Shown here: positions 15,122-23,550 of the stretch, piece after piece | How positions within the stretch are numbered: the stretch's first letter is position 1 | How the letters are laid out: each line of letters opens with the position of its first letter | NCBI GenBank assembly: GCA_964593865.1 | Contig: CAZQKE010000079.1 | Span: 1 to 35,842, forward strand | Reading direction: 5' to 3' | Source: CAZQKE01 sp964593865 | GTDB lineage: Bacteria > Chloroflexota > Anaerolineae > JAAYZQ01 | DNA: 35,842 nt | The notes under the pieces: model-generated | What the model was told of the DNA's origin: nothing | The model's input: only the letters and a program-made list of their open reading frames with translations | Databases searched by the model: none | Position numbers and translations under genes: made by a program

Positions 15122-16345
15122 TTATCGCGGGGACCATCTCCCCGTCAATGCCGCATCCAGGCATTGTTCCAGGGAGCCAAAGCGGACGGCCAGGCCGCTG
15201 TGCGACGGCGTGTAAAAGGCCATTTTGGCCGAGTTGGTGGCCAGGGTGCGATAGCCCAACCCGGCCACCGGCGCGACGACCAGGCAGGTATCGGCCACGA
15301 CCCGCCCTCCGGCGGCTTCTATGCGGGCCACCAGCCCTGCCGCTTCCGCCGCCTGTCGCGTGGCCCGCGCCGTCGTGACCCACAGGTCGGCCCGCAGCCG
15401 CCGCCCTTCCACAAAATCGGCCACCGCTTCAATTTCGGCCAGGGAGGCGTGGGGACAACCGATGCTCACCAGGTCCACCTCCTCCACCGGAGCGTTGAGG
15501 GCGGCGTAGGCGGGCGTCAGGTCATCAATCATCAGCCGTTCGGCGTCGGGCCGGATGATGTCTCGGCGTTGCGCCTCCGGTGTCAGCCCTTCAACGTGAT
15601 AGAGGGCCACCGCGCCGCCGGCGGCCAGGGCCGCCCCCAGGGTTTTCAAGGAGCGGCGCGCGATCTCCGATGACCGAGACCCGAACCGAAAATAGGGGAC
15701 GCCGTTCCGCAGCCTCCGCCCGACCAGGTAGCCCAGGGCACCCAGGTCGGCTGCGGAGGCGATGGGGCAGCGCACGTCCACAACCGCCGTGGCCCGGCGG
15801 TTTTCTTCCAGGTGCAGGCCGTAGCGGGCCGTGCGCCCGGTGATGGCCGCCGCCAGCGCGCCGGGGCCGCCTTCCCGGTTGGTGCGCGCCCCCAGCACGG
15901 AATTGACATAACTCACCGCCGACGATTCGGCCCAGGCCAGGTGTTGCCCCTGCCGGGGGGCATAGCCGACGAGATAGGGGGTGCAGGTGCAGGTCGGGGT
16001 GATGCCCAGGCGGGTGTAGGCGGCAATGACCGCCTGCTGCTGCCGGGCGAATTCTGCGGGGATGCCCAGTTCGCGCCAGGCTTGCAGGTCCATGCCCGCC
16101 GGGTTGAGGGTGGCCGGGACCCGCGCCCGCGCTCCCTGCTCGGCCCATTCCTGCAGGAATTGAAGACCGGCTTGCCCCAGGTTCTTGTAGCTCACCCCGC
16201 TGACCTGGACGCTTGCGACGGGGACCAGATCCGCCGCGCCGTAGATGCGGCCCAGGGCGACGACGATCTCCATCGCCTTTTGCACGCCCGGCCCGGCCTC
16301 CCCGGCCAGCATTGCCTTTTCCTCCGCCGTCAGCCGCAAACTCAT
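15122..16345 (-). CDS. Aconitase X (AcnX) large-subunit-type dehydratase
   Basis: A 407-residue protein of the AcnX catalytic family (formerly DUF521). Known members dehydrate phosphomevalonate in archaea or cis-3-hydroxy-L-proline in bacteria, using an iron-sulfur centre. Candidate cluster or active-site cysteines are Cys119/Cys121 (TCTCTPY), Cys297 (SIGCPHAS) and Cys354 (ADTC). Start at 16345 is supported by GGAGG 7 bases upstream. It overlaps the stop of the SIR2 gene as ATGA, so translation is coupled. The small subunit (DUF126), needed by known two-part AcnX enzymes, is neither fused nor adjacent. Substrate cannot be assigned; the SIR2 neighbour is not a usual partner. Confidence 0.88.
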   Translation of the reverse strand: MSLRLTAEEKAMLAGEAGPGVQKAMEIVVALGRIYGAADLVPVASVQVSGVSYKNLGQAGLQFLQEWAEQGARARVPATLNPAGMDLQAWRELGIPAEFARQQQAVIAAYTRLGITPTCTCTPYLVGYAPRQGQHLAWAESSAVSYVNSVLGARTNREGGPGALAAAITGRTARYGLHLEENRRATAVVDVRCPIASAADLGALGYLVGRRLRNGVPYFRFGSRSSEIARRSLKTLGAALAAGGAVALYHVEGLTPEAQRRDIIRPDAERLMIDDLTPAYAALNAPVEEVDLVSIGCPHASLAEIEAVADFVEGRRLRADLWVTTARATRQAAEAAGLVARIEAAGGRVVADTCLVVAPVAGLGYRTLATNSAKMAFYTPSHSGLAVRFGSLEQCLDAALTGRWSPR

Positions 16346-18279
16346 TGCCACACCTCCGGGTAGTGTGCCCGCAGCCACTCCCGCGCCGCCCGCCCCCGGT
16401 CGTCGGACAGCCCCTCGAGCCGCGCCCGCAAGGCGGCCCGCTCGGCCCCCACGTCCACGCCCAAAGAAGCGGCCAGCCCCTTTTCTTCCACCAACCGCAG
16501 CAGGTCAAAGAGATGACCAAAGGGATAACCCAGGGGAGGCAGCGCGTCCACGGCGGCCAGCAGCGTTTCCCGGGCACGGGTAAAGTGGTGGGCGGCCCGG
16601 TCCACCTGCCCCTGGGCCACGGCGATCTCGACGCACAGGCGGTGGCTTTTGCCCAGGTGGTTGAGGGCAAAGGCGCGGGCTTCGGCCCCCATGGGCGGGC
16701 GGTAGAGGTCGCGGCCTGCCTCCTGGTGGGCGATGGCCGTTTCCAGCCAGCGGCGGGCCGGTTCCCACTGCCCGCGCGCCATCTCAATCTCGGCCAGGCG
16801 GTTGCAGACGTAGCCGTATTCGGCCAGGTCGGTGGGGCGTCGGGCCAGCCATTCCCGATCCAGCTTCCCCTCTTCGTCCAGGATGCAACGGGAAAGGTGG
16901 TTTTCGGCCCATTCATATTCGGCCAGGTCCAGCACCACCGCCCCGTCGCCGGAGATGCGGCGGAAGGCGTCCAGGCGGGCCTGGGCCACCGAAAGGTAGC
17001 AGCGGGCCAGGTCCCCGGCGATCTCTTTGGGGTGGACCGGTGGTTCTTCCCAGCCGCCCTGGGCCAAGCGGTGATAGGCCCGGCGGTATGCCTGGAGGGC
17101 CAGGTCCCACTTTTCCAGCTCGTAGAGGGTGTTGCCCAGGTGCAGCCAACGCCGGGCGGGGACCGGCAAGCCGATCTCTTCCAGCAGTTGCAACAGGTTG
17201 TGAAGGTTGTAGAGCTGCTGGCGTTCCTGGGGGGAGGTCTGGCTCCACAGCTGCGCCCCTAACCGCCCGGCGCGCAGGTCGTCGCCCCGCTCGCGCATTT
17301 CGGCCAGCAGCGGCAGGCGGATCCGCTCCGCTGCCGCATCCGCCGCCGCTACCAACGCTTCTACCGGGGCGCGGAGGCGGTCCCGCTCCGCCCCTAATCC
17401 TTCCAGGATGACCGGCAACCGGCGGCGGCGGGCGGCCCAGCGGGAAGCCGTCTCTTGGGCCTGGGCCATAAACTGCCGGACCTGCACCGGACCGGCCAGG
17501 GGCAGGATCAGGAGCCGCTGTCGCCGCCAGTATTGGAGCACGTAAGGGTTGACGCTCCGTTCCAGGAGGATGGCATAGGCGTACCGCCGGAAGGAGCCGA
17601 GGACCTGCTGGACGATGCGGTAGATGTTGCGAAAGTTGGGGTCGCGCAGGCTAAAGCCGACAAAGAGAAAGGTGCGCGTCGCCAGGAGCGATTGCAGGTA
17701 GGTGATGATGGCCGGGTGACGGCGGTCGTAGGCGTCATAATCTTCGCGGGTGACGACCAGGGAATGGGGCCGGGAGACGCAGCCGTGCATTTTGACCAGG
17801 GTGGTGCGGCTGTGTTCGGCGACGCGGCCCACTTGGGTATCCTCTACGATAATGTCCACCTCGCGGCCCTGGGCGGCCAACGCCCGCTCCAGGAGACGGT
17901 CGTAGTTGGTGGTAAAGATCACGTCCCAGGGGAAGCGGGCCAGGATGCGTTGCAGGGCCGTGGGTGCGGCAGGCGCGCCAAAGAGCCGGACCAGGTGGGC
18001 TTCCAGGGCGGCCCGTCCCCGCGCCTCAACATACCACTGGGGCAGGTCCAGGGAGTCCACCCCGGCGGTGGGCAAGCCCGCTTCGGCGGCCAATTCTTGG
18101 AGGAGTTGCTTCCAGGTAGGGTAGCGGCCCTGGGAGGTCCCGGCCCCGCAAAAGAGCACGGCGTTGCCCGCGCTCATTTCTTGCAACAGGAATTCATGGG
18201 TGCGCAGCAGGTCGGCGACGCCGGTACCCCCTCCGCTTGTGGTTTTGGGATCGTTCACCGCCTTGCCAAAGGGCTGCAT
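16342..18279 (-). CDS. SIR2-domain NAD-binding protein fused to TPR-like array
   Basis: A 645-residue protein. Residues about 25-270 form a SIR2_2-type domain, as found in bacterial NADase defence proteins: GAGTS at 45-49, FTTNYDRLLE with Asn125, KMHG with candidate catalytic His165, and FVGFSLRDPNF at 206-216. Zinc-binding cysteines of deacetylase sirtuins are not seen, which favours NAD hydrolysis or binding over deacetylation. Residues about 330-640 are helical TPR-like repeats that could sense a partner or trigger. It starts one base after the membrane-protein stop and its own stop overlaps the AcnX start. A role in phage defence is plausible from the architecture but not shown; a housekeeping role remains possible. 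Confidence 0.88.
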   Translation of the reverse strand: MQPFGKAVNDPKTTSGGGTGVADLLRTHEFLLQEMSAGNAVLFCGAGTSQGRYPTWKQLLQELAAEAGLPTAGVDSLDLPQWYVEARGRAALEAHLVRLFGAPAAPTALQRILARFPWDVIFTTNYDRLLERALAAQGREVDIIVEDTQVGRVAEHSRTTLVKMHGCVSRPHSLVVTREDYDAYDRRHPAIITYLQSLLATRTFLFVGFSLRDPNFRNIYRIVQQVLGSFRRYAYAILLERSVNPYVLQYWRRQRLLILPLAGPVQVRQFMAQAQETASRWAARRRRLPVILEGLGAERDRLRAPVEALVAAADAAAERIRLPLLAEMRERGDDLRAGRLGAQLWSQTSPQERQQLYNLHNLLQLLEEIGLPVPARRWLHLGNTLYELEKWDLALQAYRRAYHRLAQGGWEEPPVHPKEIAGDLARCYLSVAQARLDAFRRISGDGAVVLDLAEYEWAENHLSRCILDEEGKLDREWLARRPTDLAEYGYVCNRLAEIEMARGQWEPARRWLETAIAHQEAGRDLYRPPMGAEARAFALNHLGKSHRLCVEIAVAQGQVDRAAHHFTRARETLLAAVDALPPLGYPFGHLFDLLRLVEEKGLAASLGVDVGAERAALRARLEGLSDDRGRAAREWLRAHYPEVWQ

Positions 18280-18280
18280 T

Positions 18281-18655
18281 TCAGGATGATTCGGTGCGCA
18301 GGCGCACGATGAGCACTTCTAGCGCGACAAAGATCAAAATGGTGATCACGGCAAAGGCCGCGTTGAAGGCCCGGTTCATTTGGAGCCAGGCCCAGCTTGC
18401 TACACACACACCGGCCCAGGCCCCGTGGCGCAAGGCCCGCCACGGGTCGCGGGCGGTGATCACCGGGGCAAAGCGTCGGTTCAAATAGGCCGCCGCCGGG
18501 GCTACCGTGCCGGTGATGGCCAAAAAGAGAAGGGCAAAAAACAAGGGCAAGGCTCCTCCCTCGTCGGGGGCGATCTTGCCCGTCAACTCGTATAGCCCCC
18601 ACCAGCCGACCACGGCAGCAAAGATGGAGCTGACGGTGAGGAGCTTGCCGCGCAT
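18281..18655 (-). CDS. Small polytopic membrane protein
   Basis: A 124-residue protein with about four hydrophobic helices (roughly 7-27, 38-60, 75-90 and 95-117) and an Arg-rich end. The ATG at 18655 is preceded by a strong AAGGAGGG; a longer start at 18676 would overlap the -10 element. Motifs LNRRF and AWLQMNRAFN between helices resemble a membrane protein that I recall as common and unnamed in Chloroflexota, so it may be lineage-conserved. It is first in a tight operon with the SIR2-TPR and AcnX genes. No function can be assigned. Confidence 0.85.
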   Translation of the reverse strand: MRGKLLTVSSIFAAVVGWWGLYELTGKIAPDEGGALPLFFALLFLAITGTVAPAAAYLNRRFAPVITARDPWRALRHGAWAGVCVASWAWLQMNRAFNAAFAVITILIFVALEVLIVRLRTESS

Positions 18656-18675
18656 TTTCCCTCCTTCCCGCTTCA

Positions 18676-18704
18676 ATTATACCCGAAAACGGCCCGAATG
18701 ACAA
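18676..18704 (-). promoter_or_regulatory. Promoter of the membrane protein-SIR2-AcnX operon
   Basis: On the minus strand TTGTCA (18704-18699), a 17-base spacer and TATAAT (18681-18676). The expected start lies about 15 bases before the ATG. Confidence 0.85.
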
Positions 18705-18787
18705 CGGCGGCGTCCCGAATCCGCAAGGCAGATGCCTTTGCGAGATTCCACACCGCAGGTGGAGTGCGCCGAGGGCGGGTTGATCTT

Positions 18788-18822
18788 GCGATTTCTCCGC
18801 GCCTCGGCGTTTCTGCGGTAAA
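18788..18822. repeat. Solitary half of the CGCAAAGG hairpin repeat family
   Basis: GCGATTTCTCCGCGCC followed by TCGGCGTTTCTGCGGTAAA has the same step pattern as the CTTGGCGTCTTGGCGGTT arm at 2241-2272 and 3703-3730. Only one arm is clear. The rest of 18705-18907 holds no gene that I can see. Confidence 0.55.
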
Positions 18823-18907
18823 GCCGACATCGGGATAAATCCGCGGGGCAGGTGTATTGCAAAATCGTGGGCTTGCAGTCCCGGCAGTTTACAGGGGCAA
18901 CATTTGG

Positions 18908-20137
18908 TCAGAAGAAGGTTTCCAGGATTTCCTCGGCGTACTGCATCAACACCGCGATCCGATCCGGCGGTGTGCCTTTGCTTTCCAGGTAGCGGCGCAG
19001 CAGCTGGGCCGGGGTCAACTCCTCCGGCGATTCGCCGCCCAGCCGCTGGCGGTAGGTTCGCTCAACCTCAACGTTGATGCCCGCCACATAGTAAGCCGCC
19101 TCCAGTGCCCGACGGACATCGGCGTCTCGCACCAAGCCCTCCTGTTCCGGCCTGGCGCGGATGATGACGCGCACCACCGCGTCGGCGATCTCTTGCCCGG
19201 CGATGGCTTTTAGCAGGGCAGGCAGAGGGTCGCTTTCGTCGCGCACGTCGGCGCGGATGGTGACGAACCGGCGGCTGTTCACCCGTTGGAAACGCCATTC
19301 GGCCCGGCCCCGTTGCACTTCTGCAATGACAAAGCCTTTTGGTTCCCCTTCTTCGCCAAAGTCAATGCGCTCCAGGCTGCCGCAATAGACGATGGGCGGC
19401 GATTGCCCTCGGTTCAGTTCCTGGTGACGGTGGATGTGGCCCAGGGCCACATAATCCCAGGTGGGGTCGGCCAGGATGCTTTTGAGCACGACCACATCAC
19501 GACCTAGCATCACCGTCCGTTCGGAGCCGTATTGGGCCTCGGAGACGCTAAAATGGCCCAGCAACACGGCGGGCAGGGCAGGGTCTACCTGCTCGGCCAG
19601 GGCGCGGATGTTGTCGGCCATCAGGTCCTGTACCAGTGCATCCAGCTCGGCGATGGTTTTGTCTTTGTACTCTTCGTGGGCCAGGAGCCGCTGACGGAGG
19701 GGGTAGGGGACCGTGGCAACCTGGATCGTTTCCCCTCGGCGGGTAGTGATGCGGTGCAGCCGCTCGGAGGAGGCGACCAAGACGTTGGGCACGTCCAGGG
19801 TGCGAAAAACCTCCACGCTGGAGGCGCGTCGTTCCTGGGCGGGCAGGTCGTGGTTGCCCAAGAGCAGGATGACGGGGATGCCCCCATCGGCCAGGCGTTT
19901 GATCCGCCGGGCGAATTCGCGGCGGTAGGTGGAGTTGGGATCGCGGCTTTTGTAGGCGTCTCCGGCGAAAAGGAACAGGTCTATTTCATTCTCCAGGGCG
20001 TAATCCACCACTTCGCTCAGCCGCCGGAGGAAATCCATGACGCGGCCGTTGAGGCCGGTGGCCGGGTCCAGACGCCCATAGTTTTCCATGCCGATATGGA
20101 GATCGCCGGTATGCAAGATACGGATGCCGGTCGCCAT
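18908..20137 (-). CDS. sbcD: SbcD/Mre11-type DNA exonuclease subunit
   Basis: A 409-residue metallophosphoesterase of the SbcD/Mre11 family, the nuclease half of the SbcCD complex that processes DNA ends and hairpins. The five phosphoesterase motifs are intact: GDLHIG, GDAYKSR, LLGNHDLP, LGHFS and GHIHRH. The C-terminal part (about 270-409) fits the capping and Rad50-binding region. Start at 20137 gives the expected MATGIRILHTGDLHIG; the longer frame adds 67 unrelated residues that lie antisense to the neighbour. The ATPase partner SbcC/Rad50 is not found in the window; the upstream neighbours are a glycerophosphodiesterase and an FHA protein, so the usual sbcD-sbcC pair is split. Confidence 0.92.
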   Translation of the reverse strand: MATGIRILHTGDLHIGMENYGRLDPATGLNGRVMDFLRRLSEVVDYALENEIDLFLFAGDAYKSRDPNSTYRREFARRIKRLADGGIPVILLLGNHDLPAQERRASSVEVFRTLDVPNVLVASSERLHRITTRRGETIQVATVPYPLRQRLLAHEEYKDKTIAELDALVQDLMADNIRALAEQVDPALPAVLLGHFSVSEAQYGSERTVMLGRDVVVLKSILADPTWDYVALGHIHRHQELNRGQSPPIVYCGSLERIDFGEEGEPKGFVIAEVQRGRAEWRFQRVNSRRFVTIRADVRDESDPLPALLKAIAGQEIADAVVRVIIRARPEQEGLVRDADVRRALEAAYYVAGINVEVERTYRQRLGGESPEELTPAQLLRRYLESKGTPPDRIAVLMQYAEEILETFF

Positions 20138-20157
20138 CGGTCCGATAGTCTCCTCGT

Positions 20158-20889
20158 TCAGCCATAGAGTGTGGTCCGCGCCGCGCCGGGGTCGGAGGCC
20201 GAAACGGCGTCTACCCCAAGCCGTCGTGCTTCCCGATAATCGCCGGTGAATAGGTTGACCAAGCAGGTGGCAAACCCCGCTCCTTGCAGTCGGGCTACCG
20301 TCGGGCGGTCCACGTGGGGCCAATAGACGACGATCCAACGGGCGTTGGTGTGGCGGACCGCGCCCACCGGGTCGGCTACCCGCTGGCGCAGGTTGACGGC
20401 CAGGGGAATATCGGGGCGTCGGGCATGGATGCGGGCCAGGGCCACCTGGTCCCAGCTGGAGATGATGACCTGTTCGGCCATGTCCGCCTTTGCGATCAGG
20501 TCCAGGGCCGTCATCTCCAGGCGGTCGTCATCGGGGTCCTGAAAGCCGTGTTTGAGGTCCACCCAAAGGGCCACCCGCCCTCGCGCCCAGCGCAGCACCT
20601 CTGCCAGGCGTGGGATGCGCTCCCCGGCAAAGTGGGGACCGAACCGGCGGCCCACGTCCAGGCGGCTCAGCTCCTCCCAGGTCAGGTCCCGCACCCAGCG
20701 CGGGTCGCCCAGCCGGAAGAGGGTGAAATCGTGGTAGACGACGGCTTCCCCATCGCGGCTGAGTTGAACGTCCAGCTCCAGCAGGTCGGCCCCGGCCTCA
20801 TATCCTGCCCGGAAGGCAGCCCAGGTGTTTTCCGGAGCCAACGCCTCGGCCCCCCGATGGCCGACGATGAGGATGCGGTCCACGTTCAC
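20158..20889 (-). CDS. Glycerophosphodiester phosphodiesterase
   Basis: A 243-residue GDPD-family enzyme, which hydrolyses glycerophosphodiesters to glycerol-3-phosphate and an alcohol. Signature residues: GHRG at 10-13, PENT at 19-22, ELDVQLSRDG with metal-binding acids, and the catalytic His of YHD. There is no signal peptide, so it should be cytosolic. The start is GTG at 20889, overlapping the FHA stop as GTGA. It is followed 20 bases later by sbcD, so three genes of unrelated function share a transcript. Confidence 0.92.
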   Translation of the reverse strand: MNVDRILIVGHRGAEALAPENTWAAFRAGYEAGADLLELDVQLSRDGEAVVYHDFTLFRLGDPRWVRDLTWEELSRLDVGRRFGPHFAGERIPRLAEVLRWARGRVALWVDLKHGFQDPDDDRLEMTALDLIAKADMAEQVIISSWDQVALARIHARRPDIPLAVNLRQRVADPVGAVRHTNARWIVVYWPHVDRPTVARLQGAGFATCLVNLFTGDYREARRLGVDAVSASDPGAARTTLYG

Positions 20890-23354
20890 GGCGCCCAGTC
20901 AATCCGCTCGTGTTGCCAATCAAAGGCCAAGCCTCCGCCCCCGATCTCAAACAGTTTGCGCCGCCGGGAACCGTCGGGGTTCATGGCCCAAATGGCCCAA
21001 GCCCCGCCCTGGTTGGAGACAAAAGCGATGGTTTTGCCGTCGGGTGACCAGGTGGGCAGGCCGTCAATGGCCGCATTTTTGGTCAGGCGTTTCAACCCAC
21101 TGCCGTCGGCGTTGATGATATAGATCTCCCAGTTGCCGTCCCGGTCGGACATGAAGGCGATTCGGTTGCCGTAGGCCGCCGGTGCGGTATCCGATTTGAC
21201 ATCGGTGAGTTGCTTGAAGGGCTGAGGGCCGGGGTCTGCCGACATGATGAACAGGCCGCAAGGGGCGGGTTCCACGGTGAGGTCGCAGCCGGAATACACG
21301 ATCCGGTTGTCACCGGTCCAGGCGGGATATTCGCCGCGCACGTCGTCGGGGCCAAAGTTGAGGGGACGGCCCTCCGCTTTGCCCCCGGTGAAGGGGACCT
21401 TGTCAATGATGTACACCCGCGACTGTTTGTCACCGTGGCGGGTGGAGCTGAACACCAGGCTTTTGCCGTCGGGTGACCAGCAGGGCAGGCCGTCTTCAAT
21501 GAAATTGGTGATCTCGCGGAGTTCGCTGCCGTCAGGCCGGACGATGAACAGGTTCATGTGATCGGGCTGCTCACCGTTGACGGCCAGCCATTGCCCATCC
21601 GGGCTGAAGGCCGGTTGGTGCATCTGGGCGACGACCAGGTGTCGCCCGCTGCCGTCTTTGGCCTGGGCGACGTAGGTGTCGTAGGCCCTTGTTTGGGCGT
21701 TCCATACGGGGAAGGCGATGCGCCCTTTGATGGCAGCCGCGGGGGCCGGTTTTTTGGTCGGTTTGGGCGTTGGCCGGGGGGTTCCCTCTCCGCCGGATGC
21801 CGCTTTGGGTGTGGGGGAGGCGGTGGCCGTCGGCGCGGTTCCGGTGCAGATGTCTCTTCCTTCCTGGGCCAGGGGGTGGTTGGCGTCCAGGGCCAGGGCT
21901 TGTTCGTAATAGGTTTTGGCTTCGTCACAGCGGCCCTGCTGGGCCAGAGCCGCGGCCATGCCGCCCAAAGTGTCCGCATCCTCTGCACCGAGGGCCACGG
22001 CCTGTTGGAAGGAGGCTTTGGCCTGGTCGTACTGCCCCAGGTCGTAATAGGCCCGACCGATGGCGGTGTAGGTCACGGCTTCGGGGCGGATGCCCAAGGC
22101 GTCTTGGAAGGCAAGGATGGCGGTGGTGTAGTCTTCCGCTTCGTAAAGGAGCACACCTAGATCGTGGCGTCGCAACCACAACTCCGGTTCCAACCCGGCG
22201 GCGATCTGCAGCTCACCGGCGGCGCGGCCCATGTCGTTTTCGGCCAGGTGGTAGAGCCAGCCCCGGACGCGGTGGGCTTCGGCGTTGTTGATGTCTTGGA
22301 CCAACGCCAGGTCGGCTTCGTCCACCGCTGCTTGGATCTGGCCGTTGGCTATGTAGGCTTCGGCCAAGATGGCATGGGTCAACGCGCTGTTGGCATCCAG
22401 CTCAACGGCTTGGCGGGCGGTGGTCAGGGCACGTTCCAGATCGCCGGTTTCAATGTAGGCGCGGGCCAAGACGGCCATTGCATCGGCGTTCATGGGGTCC
22501 AATTCGACGGCCCGCTCCGCGTGGGGCAAAGCCTCTACCGCCCTGTTGTCGTAGATCAAGGCCCAGGCCCAGCCGATTTGGGGGCGGGCGTCGTCGGGCA
22601 AGCGGTTGCTCAGATCTTCGTAGATGAGGATGGCATCTTCAAATTTGCTGCGGCGGGTCAATGCGTCGGCTTGCACCAACAGGTCGTTGACTTCCTGTGT
22701 ACCCGGCGCGCCGGAGGGCGGGGCGGGCGAGGCGGCGGTCGGAGCGGCTGTGGCAGGCGTCCCAACGGCTGTGGGGGCAGGGCCGGTTGTGGCGACGGGC
22801 ATGGCGGTCGCCGTGGGCGGGTTGATGAGGCCGATCTGTTCGTAGAGATCGGGTTTGAGGAAGTAGATGCCCACCGCCACGGCTGCGAGTACCAATGCAC
22901 CTGCCACCAGAAGCAGGCCGATGATGATGCCTGCGCCCCGCCCCTTTGCAGCGGGCGGGGTGGGGGCAACTTGGGTTGCCTGCACGGCAGGTGGCGGGCT
23001 GAGGGATGTGACCGTGTCCTGTACCGATTTGCCCGGTTCTTGGTAGATCAGTTCGGTATCGCCGAGGCCGATCCGCTCGCCGTGACGCAGGATGTGGGAT
23101 TCGGTGATGCGGACGCCGTTGACCCGTGTGCCGTTTGCGCTGCCCAAATCGGTGAGGACAAAGACTCCCCCTTCCAACTTGATGCGGGCGTGGTGGCGGG
23201 AGACTTTGGGATCCAGCAGTTCCAGGTCGTTGTCTTCCGCCCGACCGATGGTCAGATCGCCTTTGAGCTCAATCTCTTTGATCACCCGTCCCCCGGCTTT
23301 GACGGTCAGGCGGGGGAAGAGGGGTTTTTCAACCAGCGTGATTTCATTCGTCAT
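20886..23354 (-). CDS. FHA-TM-TPR-PD40 multidomain membrane protein
   Basis: An 822-residue protein. Residues about 12-106 are a forkhead-associated domain (IGR at 36-38, SRHHA from 52, NGT at 74-76), which binds phosphothreonine in the cytosol. A membrane helix lies at about 143-166, then a Pro/Ala/Thr linker, six to eight TPRs (about 215-500), a second Pro-rich linker and a PD40 propeller (about 540-822). TPRs and propeller should be outside. ATG 23354 has GAGGAG 7 bases upstream. A Ser/Thr kinase partner is likely but not in the window. The last two blades are close to those of the protein at 5805-7277 (GNWEIY, GGAWAIWAMNPDGS), which suggests module sharing. Confidence 0.9.
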   Translation of the reverse strand: MTNEITLVEKPLFPRLTVKAGGRVIKEIELKGDLTIGRAEDNDLELLDPKVSRHHARIKLEGGVFVLTDLGSANGTRVNGVRITESHILRHGERIGLGDTELIYQEPGKSVQDTVTSLSPPPAVQATQVAPTPPAAKGRGAGIIIGLLLVAGALVLAAVAVGIYFLKPDLYEQIGLINPPTATAMPVATTGPAPTAVGTPATAAPTAASPAPPSGAPGTQEVNDLLVQADALTRRSKFEDAILIYEDLSNRLPDDARPQIGWAWALIYDNRAVEALPHAERAVELDPMNADAMAVLARAYIETGDLERALTTARQAVELDANSALTHAILAEAYIANGQIQAAVDEADLALVQDINNAEAHRVRGWLYHLAENDMGRAAGELQIAAGLEPELWLRRHDLGVLLYEAEDYTTAILAFQDALGIRPEAVTYTAIGRAYYDLGQYDQAKASFQQAVALGAEDADTLGGMAAALAQQGRCDEAKTYYEQALALDANHPLAQEGRDICTGTAPTATASPTPKAASGGEGTPRPTPKPTKKPAPAAAIKGRIAFPVWNAQTRAYDTYVAQAKDGSGRHLVVAQMHQPAFSPDGQWLAVNGEQPDHMNLFIVRPDGSELREITNFIEDGLPCWSPDGKSLVFSSTRHGDKQSRVYIIDKVPFTGGKAEGRPLNFGPDDVRGEYPAWTGDNRIVYSGCDLTVEPAPCGLFIMSADPGPQPFKQLTDVKSDTAPAAYGNRIAFMSDRDGNWEIYIINADGSGLKRLTKNAAIDGLPTWSPDGKTIAFVSNQGGAWAIWAMNPDGSRRRKLFEIGGGGLAFDWQHERIDWAP

Positions 23355-23383
23355 GGCCCGCTCCTCTGTGAATTTCAAGGGGA

Positions 23384-23412
23384 ATTATAGCATGGAACCG
23401 GTCTCCGGACAA
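23384..23412 (-). promoter_or_regulatory. Promoter of the FHA-GDPD-sbcD operon
   Basis: On the minus strand TTGTCC (23412-23407), 17 bases, TATAAT (23389-23384). It is almost the same as the promoter at 13410-13438. Confidence 0.83.
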
Positions 23413-23489
23413 AGTTGGGGAAGGTATAAACGCGGGGCGCCCATCGGCAGACTCTGTCCCTGTTTGCCCCGGTGTGTCGTCTCCGTCAC

Positions 23490-23518
23490 TTGCCAAAACC
23501 GCTCCATCGTGGTAGGAT
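23490..23518 (+). promoter_or_regulatory. Promoter of the SLC13-type transporter
   Basis: TTGCCA at 23490-23495, 17 bases, TAGGAT at 23513-23518. It is divergent from the FHA operon promoter, with 77 bases between the two -35 elements. Confidence 0.65.
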
Positions 23519-23550
23519 GGGCACATCGCTTTTGGAGGAGCGTCGCGATC

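Noticed and set aside
22164..23390. A 408-codon open frame antisense to the FHA gene, and similar long antisense frames at 1087-2388, 11050-12513, 16213-17262 and 17455-18312
   Set aside because: They lie opposite genes with clear conserved domains, have low-complexity Gly/Arg/Pro/His-rich translations and no ribosome sites. This is expected in high-GC DNA.
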